A DNA stretch of 16,527 nucleotides from Podila epigama. Lineage: Eukaryota; Mortierellomycota; Mortierellomycetes; Mortierellales; Mortierellaceae. Below the pieces are notes generated by a model. It searched no databases. It was not told the origin of the DNA and saw only the letters and a program-made list of their open reading frames with translations. A program made the translations under genes and the position numbers. Every line of letters starts with the position of its first letter. Position 1 is the stretch's first letter. Below, piece after piece: positions 7,926-16,527 of the stretch. Where the stretch lies: NCBI GenBank assembly GCA_015679605.1, contig JAAAVE010000378.1, forward strand, positions 4,379-20,905. The letters run 5' to 3'.

Positions 7926-10769
7926 ATGGAAGACCCACCATCAACACCTCTTTCCAGCCAGTCCACAGAGTCTGTTTACTCAATTCATCGCGCCTCAACA
8001 TCCCAAAACTTCAGCGATGACGAAACAGATCTCGCTGTAGCCCAGACACCTGACGCGCCTCAAACAAAAACAGTTTTGGATACCTCAAGGCAACAAGGAT
8101 CACATTCAGACGAGACAACAACATCAACAATAACAATAACAACAACAACAACAGGAGCATCGACAGATTCAAATTCACATCAAAGGGGGAAAAAAGTAAA
8201 GATTCTTCCTTTGCATTTGCCTGGACCATTGCCTGCGCTTCCTGCAACGGCGCCACTTCCTGATCTGGAGGATTTCAATCTACGACGCGAACAGCTCAGG
8301 AATCCATTGTTTGTCGCCATTTCAAAGGTGCTTATAGTTTATGGCAATGCATGGCAGAGTGCGACAGATCTCGTTGGTAAGAAAAAACATAAATATGCTG
8401 AAAAAAAAAAAAAAGGAAAAAACAAAAAAAACTAAACAACTTTAAAATTTTTCCTAAAAAAAAAAAAAAAAAAAAAAAACTCGTCAAGGTAGATGGGATT
8501 CGGCATTTCAATCTGGCCAATTTAGGGTACGTGCACGGCACTGGCAACAGATCAGACCAACTGTATTCTTTGTTTTTTTCTGGATCTTTCATATATACTA
8601 ATTTTTCGCGTGCAAATGTTGTCTCGTTTTCTTTGCTCTTGCTCAACAGTGGTCGCACACCTAAGGGTACTGTACAGGGAGCTATTTCTACAGCCTTGGC
8701 CTTGGCAAGCGCTCTTGGCACGTTTGAACCAATCGAAAAGGAGCGCATGAATGCTACAACATACTACCGGATGGCTACCCAGGTTTTGGACCCAGCATCT
8801 TCAGACATCGAGTCTGATAGTACAATGTCAGTTACTTCCAAAGGTAAAGATGGTTGTGACATCCACTCACTTTTTCAAGTCTGATGGTTAGCGCAAGTGT
8901 TTATTTTGTTGAAAAATTTCCCGTCTTTTTCTCTCATAGGGAGCTCATCGCAAAAAGCAAGCAGTGTTAGACGCGGGAAATCACGCGAGGCAAAGACACC
9001 ACCACCACCATCATCATCATCACAAGCAACAGAACCACCTTCGTTACCAATACCATCACAGCAACCCGATAATCTCAATAAGCGGAGGACGCCTAGAAGC
9101 GGATGGAGTTCAGCAGGATCCATGAGCCCTGAAAGTTCGGAAAATGAAGACGATGATAATGTTCAGAGGGGCGATCATAGCAGACGCAAATCATCTAAAC
9201 GCACTCGAACAAGGTCACCCTATGAAGAGGACGACAGTATATCGTATGATTTTGAGGGATCGCCAAAATTACAGGCACACGATCCCGACATCAACCAGTC
9301 TTCGCTCGTAAATCTGGCTATTGATCCCATGCAGTCTGAGGAACAAGCACAAGCATCAAGGTATATACATACTTTTATACTATCCATCTTTCTCTCGTTT
9401 CTTTTAAAGTGACCAGCTGTGCACATTGGGCTTTCTTAGTCATGTATGACCTCTGACCCAGAGCTATTCCACTCTACCTATTAGTACGGTCACTGTTCAG
9501 GAGAGCGATTTCCCGGATCGTCGAGCTGATTTTAGACTCAGGATGGATGTGGAGCCGAAAATGTTTGCAGTGGAGCAGCAAGTCGGATATACGTATGTGA
9601 AGCAAAGGACCCACGAAAGGAAGCGTCTACCAAAGGCGGATTGCGAGGATGGTTTTGCAGTATCGGACTTGAAGTTTCGCGGAGGATACCTAGGCCGACT
9701 CTTTTGTATCACAGATGGACATGGTGGCCGCGCATGTTCATCCTTTGTCATTGCGACGATTCCCGGGGCGATGCAAGTCATTCTTGGCAAGTACAAACCG
9801 ACCGACCTTTCATTAGCCAGTGTACAGGATCAAATCAAGACACAGATTACAGAGGCGATTCGGTTAATGGACAAGGAGTATCTCGATTATAAGAAGCAAC
9901 AATATCTCTTGTACAAGGCTAAAAAGATACCGAACGACCCTGGCAGCGACGGGACGACACTGAGTGTCAATATTTTCATTGGGCAATGGATCATCAATAT
10001 TAATTTGGGCAACACTCGGAGTATACTGGGCGTTAGAGAAGCGCCTGGTCAATGGAAAGTAGATTTTTCTAGCGAGGATCATGTACCGTCCCTCGAACGC
10101 CTTGCGGTAACGATCCATGCCAACGGTGGAGAGTTTGTAACACATGATGACACGGTCATCAAATTCGATCCAACCCTCAAGAACGACAAGAAGCATCGCC
10201 AGTCGCTGAAGGGGTCTCGGATCCGAGTCAAGGATGCAGCTTCAAATTTGTATGGTATCCCTTATCGGACGAGAAGCGGGCAGAATGCGAGCGTTCATTT
10301 GGGTGCCTGTGTCGGCGATGTTCTCTACAAACTGGATCCGGCCCGCCCTGTGCTAAGTAACAAACCGGACATCACATTCATCGATACAAGTTCAATTGAG
10401 CCTGGGTTCTTACTCATGGCTTCCGACGGGCTATGGGAGAACGTGAAGAAGGGGGCCAAAGTACAGGAACAAAATTCGGCTGTTTGTCAGTATGTAGTAG
10501 ATAAGATGGAACGAGGATGGGGCTTTCAAAGGATTGTGACCACGATGTCGGACAGGGAAGGGGAGACAGAGTTGTACACGGATCCCATTCAAGAGTATAC
10601 TGATATTACGGCCATCCTGGTTGGCATTGGTGATGTCGAGAATGTAAAGGTACAATTGGCAGTATCAGATTCGGAAGCGGCATCTAAATCTGCATCTGCA
10701 TCGGGGCTGACGACCAGTTTACCGACCAGTCCACTACCGACAGATGCTGAACCGACAGCAGGACACTGA
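7926..10769 (+). CDS. PP2C (PPM-type) Ser/Thr phosphatase with long N-terminal extension, 794 aa
   Basis: Five exons: 7926-8376, 8493-8526, 8650-8843, 8940-9360 and 9485-10769, totalling 2385 nt in frame. Residues 1-112 are Ser/Thr-rich and disordered. Residues 113-210 look ordered and mixed hydrophobic (NPLFVAISKVLIVYGNAW, then GTVQGAISTALALASALG); I do not recognise this segment. Residues 211-366 are a Ser/Arg/acidic linker (SRRKSSKRTRTRS). The PP2C domain covers about 400-755, with a CEDGF metal motif (E421, D422), ITDGHGG (D444), GSDGTT, GNTRSILG, HANGGEFV, ACVGD, LMASDGLWENV (D681) and YTDITAILVG (D740). PP2C enzymes are metal-dependent phosphatases that reverse kinase signalling. GNTR replaces the usual GDSR, and the final DN motif reads DI, so activity needs testing. 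The gene is head-to-head with CDK11. A separate gene starting at the ATG at 9543 is possible but less likely, because its frame stays open upstream to a matching acceptor. Confidence 0.85.
8456..8479 (+). repeat. A24 homopolymer in PP2C intron 1
   Basis: Twenty-four consecutive A residues end 13 nt before the intron 1 acceptor. A further A14 run lies at 8401-8414 in the same 116-bp intron. Confidence 0.93.
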
Positions 10770-11489
10770 GGATCTAGCATGGCCATTGTAATCTCTGAAA
10801 AAAAAAGGGGGAGGCGTTTCTAGAGTAGGTTGTTCATTTTGTAAAAAAAGAACATAATATTCTTTTGTCCTTCCCCCCTTTCCTCCATCTCCCATGCTCG
10901 CGAAAAAGAAAAGAAAGAACAAAAAAAAAAAACAGTGCTCTCACATTGTCCACACTTACTCAATCGTGCTCAGGCCACCTACTTTTCTCTAAGCGAACCG
11001 AAGTGAAAGACAGAAGGAAAAAAAAAAAAAAAAAAAAAAAAAGTGAGTGAATCGTAATTGTAATTGTCAAATTTTCTTCTTTACATGATTCTACTGCCAC
11101 TATCCTATTGAAGGTTATAGAAACATGCTTGTTATGCCATACCATGCCCACGCACATTTGGTGACCATGACAATTCTATTGTTTGATGGGCGCTACATCG
11201 TTGTGGCTCTTGTTATTGTTGTTCATGGTGCGCATGTAGCATTGATGTCGTGTTTTTTGTTTTGTCGATGTGGAAAGAATAACACAAAAAGGCTCGGTTG
11301 GTTGAAAAAGTGGAGGCGTTTCTTCACAAAATATAAACCTTTCCTTTTGTTTTTTTTTTTTGTTACTTTAAACTCTCTTTGCTCTCTTGTCAGCATTTTC
11401 TTCTCCACAACTTGCTTCGCGTAAAAAAAATAAAGAAGAGCCTCTCTTCCTCCACCACCACCACCTCCCATTACCCCACATCCACCAGC
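10770..11489. promoter_or_regulatory. Spacer between PP2C and the dehydrogenase, with promoter of the latter
   Basis: This 720-bp spacer lies between two genes in the same direction. It should hold the PP2C 3' UTR and the dehydrogenase promoter. A TATA-like AAAATATAAACC lies near 11327-11338, about 155 bp before the next start codon, followed by a T-rich and then pyrimidine-rich tract, which fits a fungal core promoter. No supportable gene is present: the small open frames begin with weak starts and have no family character. Confidence 0.5.
11018..11042. repeat. A25 homopolymer
   Basis: An uninterrupted run of 25 A residues lies in the spacer 250 bp after the PP2C stop codon. No retroelement sequence precedes it. 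Confidence 0.93.
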
Positions 11490-12915
11490 ATGACCAAGCC
11501 TTATGATGTTCAATCACCTATTGTTGCGGCGGCCAAGAAACCACATGTGTATGCCCCACAGACTGTCGAGAGTCAGAGGGGAGGAGCACTGTTTGACAAA
11601 ACATGCATCAGAATGGCGACCTCAAGATTTATTCCACGACGTTTGTTAGAAACCGTTATCCTCATGAGCGAGGTCATTTTCTTGAATATCCCAGAATGGG
11701 TCCTTGGTGTCAAGGACTTGGATGGTCGACCCCCTATCGATGAACGTCTCGCACAATCGATTGCCGCCAGTCGTCGTACCATGGCTGAATCGCTTTCTAG
11801 CGGTGGACGACGTAAAGTGGCAGTCTTGACGGGTGGTGCAAGTGGATTAGGGTTCCTGGCTGCCATGGCGATTGCACAAGCTGGATACCACGTTATCATT
11901 GGTAAATGGTTCTTTTATTTACACGTGTATTGGACCGTCATTTTAATTGCTTGAGGGACCAATGTATAACTTAACTAGCCAATGGTTCAACTTTTTTTTT
12001 TTTTGGTCTATACATGGCTTCTTAGGTGATCGAGCAATTGAACTTGGTATCAAAGCTGTCGAAACCATCAAGGCAAAGACAGGCAATATTCACGTCGAGT
12101 TTGTATCGCTGGACCTCGGCTCATTCACTCATGTTCGTTCTTTTGCAAAAGAAGTTGCGAAAAGAACGACCATGGTCGATCTCCTAGTCAATAGTAAGTT
12201 CTATCTTATGAATATAGCACACAAATATCTGAGGAAAAAAAAAAAGAAATCGTCCCCTCATAATATTCTCAAAAGAAGGTGCTTCATTCAATTGACCAAA
12301 TGACATGTATGTAAAATAGATGCCGGAGTGATGGCTATACAAAAGTTCAGGCCTACTGTTGAAGGCCATGATAGCCAGTTTGGTATCAATTACCTGGGTC
12401 GCTTTCTGTTGACACAGTTACTCTTGCCCTTGATCAAAGAGGCACCCAAGGCACGGATTGTGATGACGGCTTCATCTGCACACTATGGCACAGACAAGAT
12501 CAATTATGCTGGCATCACACAGCCCAAGGCATACGATTATATCAACAACTATTGTGGGTCCAAACTGGCCACAGTCCTCTATGTGCGAACCTTAGCGCGA
12601 CAACTAGCAGAGACCCACCCAAACATCACTGTGAACTGTCTCCATCCTGGTGCCTGTTGGACCAATCTCTTCAAGACTTCTCTCATCTTTCATATCTTGA
12701 CAACAATTGGGTTCCAATTCATGTTACGTTCTGCGAAACGTGGAGCGCGGACAATCACGTACCTGAGTTTGAGTGAAGAGGTGGAAGGGGTTTCGGGTGA
12801 GTATTGGTTTGATGAACGGATTCGAAGACGGAATCCAGCATCAAATGACCTCAAGATGCAGCAGACATTGTTCGAGTATAGTTTTCAGCAGGTGGCAGGG
12901 GGTGTGGAAGAATAA
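11490..12915 (+). CDS. Short-chain dehydrogenase/reductase with N-terminal extension, 391 aa
   Basis: Three exons: 11490-11901, 12026-12193 and 12320-12915, totalling 1176 nt. The start is the first ATG in this frame; upstream codons are open but lack an ATG. Residues 1-106 form an extension with a hydrophobic stretch at about 51-73 (RLLETVILMSEVIFLNIPEW), perhaps a membrane or lipid-droplet association segment. The Rossmann fold starts with the NAD(P)-binding TGGASGLG (114-121). NNAGV (193-197) is rebuilt across intron 2. TASSAHYG supplies the catalytic serine (245 or 246), and YCGSK gives Y271 and K275. LHPGACWTN follows the active site. The classical SDR catalytic set is therefore complete. 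The fold and spacing resemble retinol dehydrogenase / WWOX-like enzymes acting on lipids or retinoid-like alcohols, but the substrate cannot be read from sequence. Typical single-domain SDRs have about 250-330 aa, so the N-terminal extension is unusual. Confidence 0.93.
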
Positions 12916-13605
12916 CGGCTTGGCTTGGTTGACAATGTAGATAGGTAAACAATCGAAATAAGAATGAACAGAAATACACTTGCAATTGCATTCTAGTTAC
13001 ATGGAAGGAGTAAAGACCACTTACACGCCACACACAAAAGCCTGTGTTACAACATCCGTGGATTCGTCAACATGTTGTAAAACTGTACAGAGTCAGGGGT
13101 CGATGGTCAACCATGCAAACGCGCTTCAGAGAGTTGAACAAGAACACTGATGCGAACAACTGTCGAAGGGCACTTTAAGCGATTCAATAGGATGAATGAC
13201 CCCGAAAGAGTCGCATCTAACGTCTAACGTAGTTCATACTTTTCTTTGGGCTACTCATTATCTTTGTTGTACACTGCTACTTCTGTCGCAGCTGTGAAAG
13301 GGGTCAGTTTAAATACCAATAAGACCGTGCCGTATTCCTCCAAAAATCGATACCCACAACTTTGTTGAGGAGGCGCTCGCTTGGCTTCATGACGTCCTTG
13401 CAGATGACCTTTGCACAATGGTCTACTACGATGAATTTTTACACGCTTTCTTTTAGTAGGACAGATTGGATTCCAAAGTGCAGTCGGATTGACCACGAAA
13501 CCATTACGTTTTGAAAAAAAAAAAAAAAAAATCTTTCCTTTTCTATCAGCAACATCATTGACATCCCGCAACAACAAGAGCAACAACAGCAGCAACAATT
13601 CCGCC
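12916..13605. promoter_or_regulatory. Spacer between the dehydrogenase and M16 protease genes
   Basis: This 690-bp spacer holds the dehydrogenase 3' end and the protease promoter. I find no gene or RNA. It contains a 9-bp inverted repeat at 13047-13080, a tandem CTAACGT pair near 13218-13231, an A18 run at 13514-13531, and an AAC/AGC-rich leader just before the protease start codon. Confidence 0.5.
13047..13080. repeat. Inverted repeat, 9-bp arms, 16-nt spacer
   Basis: TTACAACAT at 13047-13055 is matched by ATGTTGTAA at 13072-13080. It lies 130 bp after the dehydrogenase stop codon, so it may fall in the 3' UTR or be a palindromic protein site. It may also be chance. Confidence 0.5.
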
Positions 13606-16527
13606 ATGGAACACTTTCAGCTTGAATCGAAGGCGTCCCTGCCTGGTCCAAGCAAGCCCACACCTGTCACCGTCTATAAACACCTGGCAACGAACATGCG
13701 GTTTGTCTTTGTTGATATTGTAGGCCCTCAGGCGACTGCAACGATCATTGTCCCAACCGTAGCTAAGGATTCTAGAGGGCTGCCGCACACGCTAGAGCAC
13801 TGTAATGTTAAAAGACTGTCATATTGTCATAACTATTCGAAAATCATGCCTTGTTGTACCTTTAACTGACCCATACCGTTCTTCACAACTACAGTGGTGT
13901 TTAGTGGGTCAAAAAAATACCCTAATAAAGGGTACCTCGATGCACTCGCAAACAGATGTCTCTCAGTCGGCACCAACGCATACACCGTACGTTCATTTAT
14001 TAGTCGTCAGCTGCTTCATCATATAGATACTCCGTAGATCGTTTTTTTGTCAAAGGTTTACTAACTGCCTTTTTGGAAATATGAATACGATCGTACTCTA
14101 TTTTTTTTCTTTTATAATTTTAGGCTGAAGACCATACAGGATACACGATTGCAACGGCAGGACGTGACGGAATGGCCGAGATCTTACCAGTCTTTTTAGA
14201 CCATGTGTTACACCCTACCTTGAGAGATGATCAGTTTGTAACAGAAGTATATCATGTGGACGGTGATGGCAAACAACAAGGTGTCGTCTTTTCAGAAATG
14301 GCAGCAAGAGAGAATTCGGAGATGGATTTGGTAAAAAAAAAAATTGACAAATTTCTTCTTTTTTCTTTGGGTCTCTCTCTCCAGAATTACTCACATCCCT
14401 TATTTCTCATGTGTTCCTTAAATACGCTTCTTCCTTGGCAATGTAGATGGACTTGGAACTTCGACGGCTCCTGTACCCAAAAACACAAACATACTACTAC
14501 GAATGCGGTGGACTAACTCCAGAAATCCCAAAATTGACTAACGAGGACATCAAAAACTTTCACCAAAAGTTTTACCATCCATCAAACGTAACCATTTTGG
14601 TAGCAGGAGACAGCCTTCAACCCGAACGGATATTTCAGACACTCATTGAGCGTGGCATCCTCACAACAGTCAAGACTGATGGTGGCGTCGATCCAATCCA
14701 GGAAATGGATATCTCCAAAGGCCGTGAGGCTGCACCTATCATGTCTAAAGAGACCAAGTTCACCTCACGTACTGTTCACTTCCCTTCAGCAGATGAAGAT
14801 GTGGGTTCTATCAGTTATGGCTGGATTGGACCCAGTTCACTTGATGTCAAGACGATGGTGTCCTTTGATATCTTGTTCCGCTATTTACACGATACCTCAG
14901 CGTCACCATTCATGCAAGAGTTTGTCGAGCGTCGGAACCCAGTGGCAAACTATGTTGATTTTGAGATCAGAGATTGTCCGGATTCATCTATTGCTCTACA
15001 TTTCTATGGTGTACCCATTCGGGTCAAGCCAGATGCAGGACTTACAAGTCATGCCGACAGTGTTGACGAAGACCCTGTTCTTCATACCAATGATGAGGAT
15101 GATGGCGCAGAAGAGAACGAGCAAGACGAAGACGAGGATGAAGGAGGACAATCAGACGATGATAATGGCGAGGAACAGGATGCAGGTAGCGACTCTGATG
15201 AGAAGCAAGATCTTTTTGAACCAGGATACTTTCATAGTCGAGTCGTCAAGGTCCTCAGTGAGTTTGTCGAGTCCGGTCTTGCAGACCCAACCGAGATGAC
15301 CCAAGTCATTGCCCGACATAGGACAAAGATCAATGAGTGCATAGAATACGACCCCCACGAGTCTGCAACAGCGAACTTGGTTCCCGACATCCTTGCTTAC
15401 ATCTATTTGGAAAAGGACAAGACCAAACCAGCATTAATTGGTGCTCGCTCCAACATTTTCGACATTATCGACGAACTCGACGCAATGGAGCCACAGTATT
15501 GGAGAGACCTCGCCAAGACCTGGCTCCTTGATGCGTCCGTCGTCGAAGTGTGCATGATCCCTGACAGCCGCCTCGGAAAGGTCCTAGAGTCAACCGTGTC
15601 ACAGAAACAAAACAAGTTGAGGGAAGAATATGGCAAGGATGGTCTTGAGAAACAAGCAGCCATGGTTGTGGAGGCAGTAGCCGGCAATAAGGTCAACATA
15701 ACACCCGAGATTGTGGCCATGATGCCCCCGATCCCCGATGCCTCCAAAGTACCAGCACTCCCCATGTCTGCCCGCTATGTCTCGACCACAAAGCCAGGGG
15801 AAAAGGACACTCCACCATTCAATTTGATTCAGGTTGTCGAGACCAGTACCTTCTTCACTCATGTCAAGCTCTGCTTCCCTCTCATACATCTGGATGAGGA
15901 CCTTCGACCCTACCTAGTGCTGTTCCAGGAACTCATCTTCCAGTCCCCATGTGCCATACCAAAAGTCGTCGAGCACAAGGATGGCGCAAAGGAAATCGAA
16001 TTTGAGCATCTAGACTTTCAATCTGTCGTCAATTTGGTCTCCAACACTTTGGTCTCTCACGAGTCTGTCGTTGGGTTCGGAAATGGTGTCTTTATGTGTT
16101 CTTGGCTCTCAGAACTCTTTGTGCTGGCGTGCTCTGCCGAGCGATCAAAGTACAAGGAACAATGTCAGCTCTTGTTACGCGTCTTGATGTTCACAGAGTT
16201 CACGGAGGAGCGCATCTTGGCGGTGGCCAAAAACTTGATCACACAAATCATGGGGATGAAGCGACAGGGCGTTGATATGCTGGCCGCTGTCAGTATTGGC
16301 ATGACAACACCTGTTCGTGGTTACGAGTTGGCGACCAAGTACTGCCGCAAAATGGACATGCGTAGTCGACAAGATGTGGCTTCTGCACAACTCGAGTCAC
16401 CTACTGTCGTCCTAGGTAATGACATGGCCATCTCTGCGTTCCGCCAAGAACCCTTCCTGAAGCAGCTTGTTAAAGAGCTGAAGCAAAAGACAGAACAAGT
16501 CCCCAAAATCATTGACAGACTTGAGCG
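13606..16527 (+). CDS. M16-family zinc metalloprotease, 5' part (858 codons seen)
   Basis: Exons seen: 13606-13801, 13895-13986, 14124-14330 and 14447 to beyond the right edge. Introns are 93, 137 and 116 bp. The start ATG has a strong context (GCC ATG G). The zinc-binding inverted motif HTLEH lies at 61-65 and continues LVFSGSKKYP after splicing. E137 in VTEVYHV is the likely distal zinc ligand, and GVVFSEMAARENS follows. The Y-rich GG segment and LTNEDIKNFHQKFYHPSNVT are typical of the first M16 lobe. Residues about 372-420 are an acidic insert (26 of 49 are Asp or Glu). The rest is open to the edge. M16 proteases are clam-shaped peptide-degrading enzymes. The single-chain layout and motifs resemble the uncharacterised C05D11.1/yeast Sdd3 group rather than mitochondrial processing peptidase; this is from memory of the family. 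No presequence is obvious, so a cytosolic location is likely. Relatives of about 1000 aa suggest some 150-200 residues are missing. Confidence 0.93.

Noticed and set aside
11018-11042. Poly-A tail of a retroposed sequence
   Set aside because: No reverse transcriptase, target duplication or processed gene copy precedes it. Similar A or T runs occur in several introns and spacers.
14322-14455. Near-duplicate ATGGATTTG / ATGGACTTG flanking the third M16 intron, as a mark of recent intron gain
   Set aside because: The doubled Met-Asp-Leu seems to fit the family sequence before the RRLLYP segment, so the resemblance is probably coincidence. There is also no sign of an introner element.
14646-15299. 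217-codon plus-strand open frame
   Set aside because: It is an out-of-frame shadow of the M16 protease exon. The overlapping frame encodes recognisable M16 sequence without a stop.

Overview
The window is ordinary nuclear DNA of a fungus. All six genes are eukaryotic families, and five of them are clearly interrupted by short GT-AG introns. Fifteen of the sixteen introns I place are 91-144 bp. The genes use the standard code, lie on both strands with no operon structure, and are separated by spacers rich in microsatellites and homopolymers. Intron size, Asn/Ser/Thr-rich low-complexity N-termini and gene density fit an early-diverging filamentous fungus such as Mortierellomycota or Mucoromycota. 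The phylum is my inference and cannot be proven from this window.

Layout, left to right. (1) 34-1671, minus: the 5' part of a KDM5/JARID1-type histone demethylase gene (JmjN exon, a 1005-bp intron, then an ARID exon), running off the left edge. (2) 1672-2970: a divergent spacer full of tandem repeats. (3) 2971-5385, plus: a BTB/POZ-domain protein of about 756 aa with one intron near its 3' end. (4) 5536-7531, minus: a CDK11 (PITSLRE) cyclin-dependent kinase, six exons, 481 aa, with the literal PITSLRE helix. It is convergent with the BTB gene across 150 bp. (5) 7926-10769, plus: a 794-aa protein with a C-terminal PP2C (PPM) phosphatase domain behind a roughly 400-aa N-terminal region that I do not recognise, five exons. 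It is head-to-head with CDK11 across 394 bp. (6) 11490-12915, plus: a short-chain dehydrogenase/reductase with a long N-terminal extension, three exons, 391 aa. (7) 13606-16527, plus: an M16-family zinc metalloprotease (HTLEH motif), four exons seen, running off the right edge.

The exon models were built by hand. Each junction uses a GT donor and an AG acceptor, keeps the reading frame, and in the recognisable domains restores known motifs across the junction. No functional link between all the genes is evident. The one arrangement that suggests co-regulation is the head-to-head kinase/phosphatase pair.

I found no tRNA, rRNA, CRISPR, transposon or horizontally acquired island. The most interesting items are the PP2C protein (unrecognised N-terminal segment, altered metal-site positions), the KDM5 intron that is far longer than its neighbours, the coding microsatellite inside the BTB fold, and several places where alternative splicing or intron retention would give defined protein variants.
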